DNA of 28,987 nucleotides, taken from positions 1 to 28,987 of IMG/VR virus record IMGVR_UViG_3300032046_002904. One strand, 5' to 3'. Both the position numbers and the translations under genes were made by a program. The notes beneath the pieces are model-generated. The model made no database searches and had not been told where the DNA came from. It saw nothing but the letters and a program-made list of their open reading frames with translations. This document shows positions 6,016 through 12,852 of the stretch, in pieces; position 1 is the first letter of the stretch, and the number at the start of each line of letters is the position of its first letter. This stretch comes from a virus.

Positions 6016-6070
6016 GTTAATATATCGTAGTGTCGTAATATTATGTATAGGAGAAAAACAGGAGGGTGGT
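6016..6070 (+). promoter_or_regulatory. TATA-like promoter and leader of cluster 2
   Basis: GTTAATATATCG at 6016-6027 is a good match to an archaeal TATA box; a start about 25 bp downstream would fall near 6045-6050. A palindrome, TAATATTA (6036-6043), overlaps the presumed start region and could be an autoregulatory site. AGGAGGGTGG at 6060-6069 is a strong ribosome site for the ribbon-helix-helix gene at 6076. The promoter is inferred from sequence alone. Confidence 0.5.
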
Positions 6071-6075
6071 AAAGA

Positions 6076-6201
6076 ATGAAGAAATCAAGGAACTTCAAGA
6101 TAGAAGATGAACTATGGTTCTCGTTCTGTCTCAAATATAAAGACGAGGGAGCCAGTCAGAGAATAAGACAGCTCATTAGAGAAGACCTGAAAAGACAATA
6201 G
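6076..6201 (+). CDS. Ribbon-helix-helix (Arc/MetJ-type) regulator
   Basis: A 41-aa protein starting behind AGGAGGGTGG. It has the compact RHH plan: a short N-terminal strand (RNFKIEDELW), helix A (FSFCLKYKDEG) and helix B starting at S27 (SQRIRQLIREDLKRQ). RHH proteins bind DNA as dimers through the paired N-terminal strand and commonly repress their own promoter. Here the TATA-like element and an AT-rich palindrome lie just upstream. First gene of cluster 2, followed by the zinc-ribbon micro-ORF after 11 bases. Confidence 0.65.
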   Translation: MKKSRNFKIEDELWFSFCLKYKDEGASQRIRQLIREDLKRQ

Positions 6202-6212
6202 GAGAAGAAAGA

Positions 6213-6323
6213 ATGGAAGAAGAAAAGACGAATGAATGTAGTAGGTGTGGAAAGCCGATAACACGAGAGGAATATGATGATCATCATCAGATGTGCCTTG
6301 AATGTTATGAGCAAGAACTTTAG
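6213..6323 (+). CDS. 36-aa zinc-ribbon micro-protein
   Basis: Starts at ATG 6213 with AGGAGAAG directly upstream. The protein is almost entirely a zinc ribbon: C9-S-R-C12 and C28-L-E-C31, with a pair of histidines between (HH). It is rich in acidic residues. Small single-ribbon proteins of this type recur in this genome. It probably acts through binding nucleic acid or another protein; no specific role can be assigned. Confidence 0.55.
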   Translation: MEEEKTNECSRCGKPITREEYDDHHQMCLECYEQEL

Positions 6324-6343
6324 ATTTCGCAGGGAATAGAAGA

Positions 6344-6397
6344 ATGAAAGTAAAGATGCTTTGCAAAATCCTTCGTGAAGGAGAAGGTGGAATATAA
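6344..6397 (+). CDS. Possible 17-aa leader ORF
   Basis: An ATG at 6344 opens 17 codons (MKVKMLCKILREGEGGI) ending in TAA exactly one base before the next gene's ATG. GAAGGAGAAGGTGG inside it is the ribosome site of that next gene. It could couple translation, or be chance. Weak support. Confidence 0.2.
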   Translation: MKVKMLCKILREGEGGI

Positions 6398-7486
6398 ATG
6401 GGAAGACATCCAGTACCGAAGGAAATCATAAAGCAGATAAGAGCCTTGGCACCAACACTGACTAATCTTCAGATTTCAAAGAATCTCAGCATACCCAAGG
6501 CAACTGTAAGAAAATACTGCAAAGGATTGAGGAAACCGGGGCCTCGTTTAGGAGGAGGAAGGAAACAGGGCAAGAAATGGACTGATGCCATATCTGAAGC
6601 AGGCAAGTTCATCGTGGCAAACACACCAGTGACATTGAGGCAGATCTATTACCATCTTGTAGCACATGGCTTCATACCAAAGAATAAAAATGCATACATC
6701 TATCTTGGAGACTTAATAGGAAGACTGAGGAAACAAGGACAATTTAGAAATGACATAGTAGACAGCAATCGACCTGTTGAGGGCGGAGACTTTGGATATA
6801 ATTCTCCAGAAGCTTACATTGAATCTCAGATAGACAATATAGAATTCGGGAGTTACTGTAGGAAAGCGTGGAGAGGACAAACGAAATACATTGAAGTTTG
6901 GATAGAGAAGGAAGCGTTGCTATCTTCAGTAGGTAAGGTTTGCAGGGAATGCGGAGTAAAATATTCAGCCACTAAAGGATTCAGTTCTCACACATCAGTT
7001 ATCAAAGGAGTAGATAGATTTCCTGTTAAAGAGATAGAGATTCTACTCCTGTCTGACCATGACCCGTCAGGACTCGATATGTTGCGAGCACTCCAAGAAA
7101 ATATGGATGCTTTCAACAATAGAGGCTTGAATATTACTGTGACAAGAATAGGTCTCAACCAGGCACAGATAGCAAAGTATAACAAACAGAACCTGACAAC
7201 AGCACTGAATAAGAAAGACCCAGCCTTGAAGCGAATGAGATATCCATATCAAGTAGTCTGGGAACTAGATTGTCTAGAACCCGCGGAACTTCAAGAGATA
7301 GTCAAAGAAGAAATAGAGGCAAGAATTGATTCAACCATCTGGAATGGTAATGAGAAAGAAGGAGCAGAAGAGAAGGAGCATCTCGAGGAGTTCAAGAAAA
7401 ACACTGAGGATTATCTTGCAGAGGTAACAGAGGAGCTTAAAGATAGATGGGATAAGTTTAAACAAGAAATGGAAAAGGAGGAATAA
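6398..7486 (+). CDS. Spo11/topoisomerase VI A-like (Mini-A type) protein
   Basis: A 362-aa protein. Residues 21-42 form a helix-turn-helix (LTNLQISKNLSIPKATVRKY). Residues 79-90 (TLRQIYYHLVAH) match the 5Y-CAP winged-helix segment of topoisomerase VI subunit A and Spo11, with Y85 at the position of the catalytic tyrosine. A Toprim domain follows: E170 in VWIEKEAL, and D220-H-D222-P-S-G in the strand LLLSDHDPSG. The C-terminal 60 residues are a charged coiled-coil. No ATPase B subunit is encoded here. Single-subunit A-like proteins (Mini-A) are known from archaeal mobile elements. It might cut or nick DNA during replication or recombination, or act only as a DNA binder. The HTH at the N terminus is additional to the core. 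Ribosome site AAGGAGAAGGTGG lies upstream. Confidence 0.75.
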   Translation: MGRHPVPKEIIKQIRALAPTLTNLQISKNLSIPKATVRKYCKGLRKPGPRLGGGRKQGKKWTDAISEAGKFIVANTPVTLRQIYYHLVAHGFIPKNKNAYIYLGDLIGRLRKQGQFRNDIVDSNRPVEGGDFGYNSPEAYIESQIDNIEFGSYCRKAWRGQTKYIEVWIEKEALLSSVGKVCRECGVKYSATKGFSSHTSVIKGVDRFPVKEIEILLLSDHDPSGLDMLRALQENMDAFNNRGLNITVTRIGLNQAQIAKYNKQNLTTALNKKDPALKRMRYPYQVVWELDCLEPAELQEIVKEEIEARIDSTIWNGNEKEGAEEKEHLEEFKKNTEDYLAEVTEELKDRWDKFKQEMEKEE

Positions 7487-7494
7487 TACTCTAC

Positions 7495-7596
7495 ATGGAC
7501 AATAATCTGTGGTGGACGGAGGAAGAAGACCATAATTGTGTACTATATATTGAGAGAGAACGAATACTTAAACGACTAGGGAGGAATGAAGAATGA
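7495..7596 (+). CDS. 33-aa W-W-T-E-E-E-D micro-protein
   Basis: ATG 7495 lies 12 bases after AAGGAGG. The sequence begins MDNNLWWTEEEDHNC, resembling the first helix of Myb/SANT-type DNA-binding domains, and continues in a basic helix (YIERERILKRLG). The stop overlaps the next start as ATGA. The ATGA coupling and ribosome site favour a real gene, but the similarity is short. Confidence 0.4.
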   Translation: MDNNLWWTEEEDHNCVLYIERERILKRLGRNEE

Positions 7597-7949
7597 GAAC
7601 TAGAACAATGTTCAGGAAGATATTAGGATTCAAGACTTGCTCTAAGTGTGGTAGGTCAGAGGATGATATCGAAGAAGCTATGAAGCAACTTGACTACACT
7701 CAAGAATTCATAGATTCGATCAAGGATTCCTTCCTTCCATTCCATGAGATCAAGAAGGGGGCAGACTTCGACATGTTCCATCCTGCCACAGAGAAACAGA
7801 AACAGAAGTATGGATTTGATGAATTCCTGGATGCCTATAAAGCCAAAGAAGACTTCATTCTATGTGACCGTTGTTGGTCAATACTAATGTATCAATTGGA
7901 TGATGGTTGGAAGAAGTGTGACTTCAGACGATTCCTCAGGAAGAAGTGA
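7593..7949 (+). CDS. Zinc-ribbon protein with CxxCW motif
   Basis: A 118-aa protein with C16-S-K-C19 near the N terminus and C91-D-R-C94-W near the C terminus, separated by a 70-residue acidic/helical insert (residues 24-85). The C-D-R-C-W ending resembles the C-S-E-C-W and C-M-K-C-W of the 87-aa and 90-aa zinc proteins of this genome, so it may be a longer cousin. AGGGAGGAATGAAG provides a strong ribosome site. Function unknown. Confidence 0.65.
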   Translation: MRTRTMFRKILGFKTCSKCGRSEDDIEEAMKQLDYTQEFIDSIKDSFLPFHEIKKGADFDMFHPATEKQKQKYGFDEFLDAYKAKEDFILCDRCWSILMYQLDDGWKKCDFRRFLRKK

Positions 7950-7954
7950 GACCA

Positions 7955-8065
7955 ATGAACAAACAGGAACGAGAAGTCTATTACAAGATTGCAGATCAGC
8001 ATTGTTTCAACTGTAGATACCTAGACCTAACACTTAGACTAGAACATTCTTTCAGTGGGATTTGA
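7955..8065 (+). CDS. 36-aa CxxC micro-protein
   Basis: ATG 7955 opens 36 codons; the protein contains H16-C-F-N-C20-R-Y-L-D-L. The pattern CxNCRxxxL is repeated in the following gene (CSNCRHRIL), suggesting a partial duplication of the same motif. It has only one CxxC pair, so it would need a partner or another ligand to bind zinc. It overlaps the next gene by 11 bases. Only weak evidence for a ribosome site. Confidence 0.35.
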   Translation: MNKQEREVYYKIADQHCFNCRYLDLTLRLEHSFSGI

Positions 8066-8267
8066 GAGGAAGTTGAAGAGAACAGTTTGGGATAAGATCG
8101 CAAGACAAAGTTGTAGCAACTGTAGACACAGGATATTAGCATATTTCCATCCAAGAAGGAGATATTGCCACTGCACAAAACATCCATCGCTGAGAATGGT
8201 CATATCAGAACTCTATTTTAAGTGCTGTTCAGATTGGAAGGAAGATCCAGAGGCCACATCGATATGA
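8055..8267 (+). CDS. Cysteine-rich small protein
   Basis: A 70-aa protein from GTG 8055 with C20-S-N-C23, C38-H-C40 and C57-C58-S-D-W. The spacing suits a zinc or iron-sulphur site. The C-C-S-D-W-K ending is seen in small zinc proteins of mobile elements. It is the last gene of cluster 2; the convergent minus-strand genes begin 57 bp further on. Function unknown. Confidence 0.5.
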   Translation: MGFERKLKRTVWDKIARQSCSNCRHRILAYFHPRRRYCHCTKHPSLRMVISELYFKCCSDWKEDPEATSI

Positions 8268-8323
8268 ATGGACTCCTGGCATGACTTAGTAATTGGATTA
8301 ACTTGGATCTTACTGGAAGTTAC

Positions 8324-8596
8324 TCAACTATATCCAGTGCCTTCCAGAGCATCCAGTTGTCTCTTGTGTCTCTTCCAACACTTCATACAGAGAGTCACCC
8401 AACTTACATGATGAGGAGAAGTGGTGATCATCTTAAGGAACTCCCGAACGAATCCAGAGGTTGTCATGAAGAAGATAGATTCCTCATTCCATTCAATAAC
8501 CTTCAGACACTTCCTGCAACGAGGAAACCTTCCACGCTTAGATTTTCTAGTTTGATAGAAGTAATTCAGATATCTAGGTTCAAAGTCATCTTGCAC
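8324..8596 (-). CDS. CxxC...CxxCW zinc-ribbon protein, paralogue B
   Basis: A 90-aa protein starting at GTG 8596 behind AGAGGGA. It has C27-R-K-C30 and C70-M-K-C73-W followed by K-R-H-K-R-Q. The layout matches the plus-strand protein at 3515-3778: CRxC, an E-rich turn, a R-E-F-L helix, then CxxCWKxHKxQ and a G near the end. It is the last gene of the late operon, after the terminase. The opposite-strand open frame at 8303-8614 is a shadow. Confidence 0.65.
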   Translation of the reverse strand: MQDDFEPRYLNYFYQTRKSKRGRFPRCRKCLKVIEWNEESIFFMTTSGFVREFLKMITTSPHHVSWVTLCMKCWKRHKRQLDALEGTGYS

Positions 8597-8642
8597 AGTT
8601 ATCCCTCTAGTTGAATAGATCGCTCACTTATTTATCAGTTCC

Positions 8643-9983
8643 TCACCAGTCATCCTTCTTCCTTCCATATACCTTCTTTGGACTCTTGAGTTCTATGAAA
8701 ACTCCCTTCTGAGATGACATAGAATCTTCCTTCCAGAGAGCCATCATTAGAGCACAAGTTAGATCATCTCTTCTTCCTATGTCGAATCGATACTTCTTCA
8801 ACTCTTCTTTTATGTCCTTATGCTCATCATAAAGCTCCAGTTTTCCTGCCTTCATTATCCTTCTGAGATTGTGGATCATCTGAGTCTTTCGACCCAACTC
8901 CTGCCCATTGATTATTGTGTAAGGGATCTTGACATTCTCCTGGGCATATTCACTTGGAGCAAATGGCCTGTAGTCAATATTCACAATCTTCACTTTCATG
9001 TCAGTTAGGATCTGATTGATTTCAGGCAGACATTCTTCAATTGTTATAGGAGTTTCCCACTTTCGAGTTAGATAGAGCTTGTTCCTCTCTTTCAATACTT
9101 CAACTATGACTAGTGAAATAGGATCTGCCTTTCCCTCAGAAAGATCCAGACCAGCAATGAGATCTCCACCTTCTAGATATGCTGACCCAGGAATAGAACA
9201 TTTGGGAAGGAATTCTCTGTATAGGAATTTGGTGCTTACCTTAGCAGACTCTCCAAGCACATCTGTATAGTATTCTGCTGAAGTCTCTCCTAGGACCTTC
9301 TTAGCAATCATAACAGCCATTTCATTCCAAGGAGTATCAAGTTTGCTCCAGTTATAGAGCTTCCAGCCTTTCTCTTGCTCTTCAGGCTTGGAACATAAGT
9401 CATCGAAGTATGAGTCCTCTTCAGGAGTTGAAAGGAGGATCAGTCTGCAGATCCCTTGCATTCTACCAAGACAGTCTTTGATTGCACTCTCTTTAACCAG
9501 ACCGGCCTCATCCACTATCAGGAGATCACAATGTGGTCCCTTGATCTGTCTAGAGGTTGCTCCTCTGATCAGAACCTCTGAAAGATTGTCCTTGAACTGG
9601 AATCCATCTTCTGGAATATCATGGTAGATTCCTCTTGTCACAAGCCTGTCATTGGATCTGTCATCCTTAGTGGAATCAGGACCATCAGGATCAAGGCGCA
9701 GGAGTTCAGGATGCTCTCTGAAGATTCTTCTCAAATGAGACCATAATTCTTTAGTCTGGGGAGTGATAACAAGAACTCTGATCGGTCTCTTAAGCTCTTT
9801 TGAAACTTCAGTGATAAACCAGAGAATGAGAATGGCTGCTGATAGTGTCTTGCCACAGTTAGTACCAGAAGAAACCAAGACCAACTTAATGCCAAAATTC
9901 ATCATATCTAGAAAGAAACTTTTCTGTGGAGGAATAGGATCAAAATCTGTCAAGTCCTTGAAGTAACTGTTCAAGTTCTCCAA
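8643..9983 (-). CDS. terL: Terminase large subunit
   Basis: A 446-aa packaging motor with ATPase and nuclease halves. Walker A is SSGTNCGKT at residues 38-46; Walker B with the catalytic glutamate is LLIVDE at 154-159, and STPE near 185-188 looks like the coupling motif. The RNase H-like nuclease has D280 in GLDLSEG, D337 in VNIDY and the pair D406-D407 in RRDDLTCAL. It uses ATP to pump the genome into the procapsid through the portal and cuts concatemers. The length is normal. Its start overlaps the end of the Cas4-like gene by 13 bases. No small terminase subunit is obvious nearby. Confidence 0.93.
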   Translation of the reverse strand: MENLNSYFKDLTDFDPIPPQKSFFLDMMNFGIKLVLVSSGTNCGKTLSAAILILWFITEVSKELKRPIRVLVITPQTKELWSHLRRIFREHPELLRLDPDGPDSTKDDRSNDRLVTRGIYHDIPEDGFQFKDNLSEVLIRGATSRQIKGPHCDLLIVDEAGLVKESAIKDCLGRMQGICRLILLSTPEEDSYFDDLCSKPEEQEKGWKLYNWSKLDTPWNEMAVMIAKKVLGETSAEYYTDVLGESAKVSTKFLYREFLPKCSIPGSAYLEGGDLIAGLDLSEGKADPISLVIVEVLKERNKLYLTRKWETPITIEECLPEINQILTDMKVKIVNIDYRPFAPSEYAQENVKIPYTIINGQELGRKTQMIHNLRRIMKAGKLELYDEHKDIKEELKKYRFDIGRRDDLTCALMMALWKEDSMSSQKGVFIELKSPKKVYGRKKDDW

Positions 9984-10663
9984 GATTCTCTGCTCCTAAC
10001 TTCATTTTGGAAGTAATCGCATTGATCCCTGACTTCTTTACTGCAGCATCTACAGATCTTTCTTGCTAATGGTACTGGAGGATACTTCATAGGTTTTAAC
10101 CCAAGCCAGGTGTCAATAATAAAACTCAGGATCTCTTCGATATCATCCAAAGGAATTGCATCCTCTTCGAACATAAACTCCTCAGGCTCTTGTTGATACC
10201 ATAGGATGCTATCACGATCGTGAAACTTAAGGCCAAGCGAATCAAGACTAGGACCTGCTAGCCACCGGTAGATCTGTACTTGGAAGATGGCATGTTCTCT
10301 TTGCCACAGGGCAGGTCTTTCTTGCCCAGTAGTCTTGAACTCAATTAATGAGATCTTCTTCCCTATGATCTTCCCAGTAGGATCTTTCTCGTAGATAACA
10401 TCGAGAGCATCAGGTTTCCCAACTATAGTGAAGCCCTTGAATTCTCTTTCTATGCCATACTTGCATCCAAGGTGATAGAAGTAGAGTTGTCTATCCCAGG
10501 ACTTAGATAAGAATTCTCTCACGAGTCTCTCATGCATCTCAATCCCCTTGAGTCTATACTTGCTCTTTCGTTCTCCTGAAGGAAGCACTTTCTTATAGCA
10601 TAGGAAGTAGGCTTTCTTAGGACACGACAAGTACTCTACAATAGCCCACACAGGGATCTTCAA
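9971..10663 (-). CDS. Cas4/RecB-like PD-(D/E)XK nuclease
   Basis: A 230-aa nuclease of the Cas4-like family. The active-site set is H44, D85 in GKPDALD, E108-F-K110 in LIEFKTT, and the QxxxY motif Q128-IYRW. Four cysteines suited to a 4Fe-4S cluster are in place: C14 in YLSCPKKAYF and C204, C207 (or C206) and C215 in the C-terminal C-R-C-C...C segment. Family members degrade DNA ends or trim spacers. No cas1, cas2 or CRISPR array is present in the window. Start is TTG at 10663 with GAGGT about 9 bases upstream. It sits between the capsid and terminase genes and overlaps the latter, so it may process DNA for packaging or recombination, or interfere with host CRISPR adaptation. Confidence 0.85.
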   Translation of the reverse strand: MKIPVWAIVEYLSCPKKAYFLCYKKVLPSGERKSKYRLKGIEMHERLVREFLSKSWDRQLYFYHLGCKYGIEREFKGFTIVGKPDALDVIYEKDPTGKIIGKKISLIEFKTTGQERPALWQREHAIFQVQIYRWLAGPSLDSLGLKFHDRDSILWYQQEPEEFMFEEDAIPLDDIEEILSFIIDTWLGLKPMKYPPVPLARKICRCCSKEVRDQCDYFQNEVRSRESWRT

Positions 10664-10731
10664 TTATTGATACCTCGATTCCCAGAAAATAGGGGAATTT
10701 CGCTGGAATCTCACCAGCTCAATCAGGAGGT

Positions 10732-11580
10732 TTATCTGTTATACTTAGCTACAGCAGTTCCCCTTAGCACTAGTCTACCCATGCGCTCTCTGGCCCTTAT
10801 GCCCATCTTGCCTGTCTGACCATTCTCCCAGTCTTTTATCTCCAGATCTGAGCGGATAGCCAAAACAGCTGCAGCAGTTGCATCAATACAGAAGATAGTG
10901 TTCGCTATGCAGAGACTCGTTACAAGAATCTTGCAACCTAATAGAAGACTTCTGAGACCGCTGCCCAGTACTTGTTCCTCGGTATACAGAGAACTTGTGA
11001 ACTTCTCGTCCTTTAATAGTTCACCATACAATTCTGGTGTCATCACTATTACTGTTGGGACATAATCTCCACCCTTGACATCAGTGACCATTGCACTTAG
11101 GTCAGCCATGGTTATTGTTCCTGCTAGAGTGCCTATCGTTCCACCGGCCAAATCACCGGATGAGATAGCTCCAAACATGGCGAAGATGTCAGCAGTCTCT
11201 TCCTTTCCTATTGCTGTGCCAACACCTTGGATCTGTCTTTCTACCACACTGAATGGAACTTCCTCGATGAATCCTTCAGTCCAACTCTGGCCTGAGAAGA
11301 CTCTTCGATTCACATCAACAGTTCCATAGGTATAGGATTCGCCCTCATCAGTATCAGCATCATAGGTGTCATTTGTAACTATAGTTGCACTGCCAATTCC
11401 AGCTTTGGGTACCAGCAAGGTCAACTGATCGGTCTCAATGACCCACATCAATTCTCTGCCTATTGCAGCAGCTTTTGCAGCCTCAGATATGACCTTAGCC
11501 ACACCAACAGCCGCAGGACCCGCAGTCAAAGCTAGCTTTTCATTAAAGCGCTTGTAGATTTTCTCTTCAATCTTTGTCAT
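10732..11580 (-). CDS. Major capsid protein, HK97-fold type
   Basis: A 282-aa protein fitting an HK97-type major capsid protein. It has an alanine-rich N-terminal helix (residues 15-42), an extended E-loop region with a gly/thr/asp-rich stretch (NDTYDADTDEGESY), and a long alpha/beta centre. The C-terminal segment is typical of the fold's P-domain: LAIRSDLEIKDWENGQ, then an arginine-rich GRLVLRGTAVAKYNR. A strong ribosome site, AGAAGGAGAT, precedes the ATG. It follows the protease/scaffold gene, as is usual for capsid modules. It would form the icosahedral shell. Confidence 0.82.
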   Translation of the reverse strand: MTKIEEKIYKRFNEKLALTAGPAAVGVAKVISEAAKAAAIGRELMWVIETDQLTLLVPKAGIGSATIVTNDTYDADTDEGESYTYGTVDVNRRVFSGQSWTEGFIEEVPFSVVERQIQGVGTAIGKEETADIFAMFGAISSGDLAGGTIGTLAGTITMADLSAMVTDVKGGDYVPTVIVMTPELYGELLKDEKFTSSLYTEEQVLGSGLRSLLLGCKILVTSLCIANTIFCIDATAAAVLAIRSDLEIKDWENGQTGKMGIRARERMGRLVLRGTAVAKYNR

Positions 11581-11637
11581 TTTAATCTCCTTCTAATTTG
11601 TTCTTTACCTCGACTTTGATCAAGTCAGGATTTCAGG

Positions 11638-12807
11638 TTACTTCTTGTGCTTATTGATTATTTGCTTAATCTCACCGACTAGACGAACTGCTCCTTCACT
11701 CTTCCACTGTCTAACGAGATTAGAATCTTTTAGAACCTTGAGGTTCTCTAAGTCAACAAGGATCTCATTCCTTGTCCTTTCTACTGCATCCTTGACTTCC
11801 TTCACTTTGTCAGCTTCAAGTTTGGTCTGGTTCTCTCTACCAAGATCTACTGACTTCCTCAAGTTCTCGACCTCAGTCTTGAGACCTTCCATCTCCTTAA
11901 CAAGAGCAGCTTCCTTGCAGGGCTCACATGGTTCCTTTGGAACTTCTGCCTTAGGGATTTCCTCTTTCTTCGGAGTCTCAGCTAAAGTCTCAGTTGCTTC
12001 CTCTTTTATAGGCATACATTTACCTTCCTTCTCATCCCACACTTCTCCTTCTGGGCATCCATAGTCAGCTTTCTTCTCAGGTGCCTTCTCTGGATACTTT
12101 GGATAGTATGGATAGTACTTGCCTTCTTGCTGGTCATAGTAATAATATGGATACTTGTGAGGATAGCCATAGTAAGGATAGACATATGGGTACTTCTTCT
12201 GAAGTTCCTCTACTTCCTCAACTGAATGCAGTTCCACAATAGCAAAGAGTTTAGGATTCTCTTTCGTCTCTGTCTTCTTCTCTTCAATCAACTTCAATTT
12301 CTCCTTCAATTCAATATGTTTTGTAGAGCTAAATTGCTCCTGGGTTATATCTGATAACTGTTCCTTTGATATGATGAAGCAGGTCTTACATGCTGGACTT
12401 TGAGTCAAGGACAGTTCATCAAACGAGAAGTCATGTCCTTCGACCTTGCCATCAGGTAATGTCAACTTGTTCATCCATGAGGATACGCTCACGAAGTCAT
12501 AGTCCTCTATTGGAAAGTCCTCACCTGTGATCTCTGCCTTGAATAGAATTGCCTTGAGCAGAGGATTATATGCAGACTCAGTTACTTTCCCAATTGTCCT
12601 TCTAGATTCAAGTTCATGTTCAATCTTGATAGGTATTCCAAGCAGTAAACTGGCAGCTCTCTCCAACTCACTTGCTGGATAGAATACTCCCTTCCATTCA
12701 CCCTCAGCAAGAGCTACTCCTGAGATGAAGAGTTTACCCTCTTCTCTCTTGACAATGACAGGGTTTGAAAGTCTCTCTTGTATCAGTTCAGAATGTACAT
12801 CTATCAT
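11638..12807 (-). CDS. Prohead protease (XkdF-like) fused to scaffold
   Basis: A 389-aa protein. Residues 15-145 resemble phage prohead proteases of the XkdF/S78 type: H64 in IPIKIEHEL, followed by IGKV, the strand YDFVSVSSW with candidate nucleophilic serines, and ELSLTQSPA, a hallmark of the family. After a linker, residues about 205-240 are a tyrosine/proline-rich stretch, followed by a small disulphide- or metal-type motif (CPEGEVWDEKEGKC). The last 100 residues are a coiled-coil typical of scaffolding proteins. The protease would clear the scaffold from the procapsid. The ATG at 12807 is preferred to GTG 12819 because AAAGGAG then has proper spacing. Confidence 0.75.
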   Translation of the reverse strand: MIDVHSELIQERLSNPVIVKREEGKLFISGVALAEGEWKGVFYPASELERAASLLLGIPIKIEHELESRRTIGKVTESAYNPLLKAILFKAEITGEDFPIEDYDFVSVSSWMNKLTLPDGKVEGHDFSFDELSLTQSPACKTCFIISKEQLSDITQEQFSSTKHIELKEKLKLIEEKKTETKENPKLFAIVELHSVEEVEELQKKYPYVYPYYGYPHKYPYYYYDQQEGKYYPYYPKYPEKAPEKKADYGCPEGEVWDEKEGKCMPIKEEATETLAETPKKEEIPKAEVPKEPCEPCKEAALVKEMEGLKTEVENLRKSVDLGRENQTKLEADKVKEVKDAVERTRNEILVDLENLKVLKDSNLVRQWKSEGAVRLVGEIKQIINKHKK

Positions 12808-12852
12808 ATTACATGACACTCCTTTAGTACTAGCATTTCCTCATTATTATAA

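Noticed and set aside
6112-6429. Minus-strand 105-aa open frame
   Set aside because: Antisense to the RHH and zinc-ribbon genes; phenylalanine/serine-rich shadow composition.
8303-8614. Plus-strand 103-aa open frame
   Set aside because: It is antisense to the zinc-ribbon gene at 8324-8596, which has the conserved cysteine pattern and a ribosome site.
9971-10663. Part of a viral CRISPR-Cas system
   Set aside because: No cas1, cas2, effector gene or repeat array is in the window.
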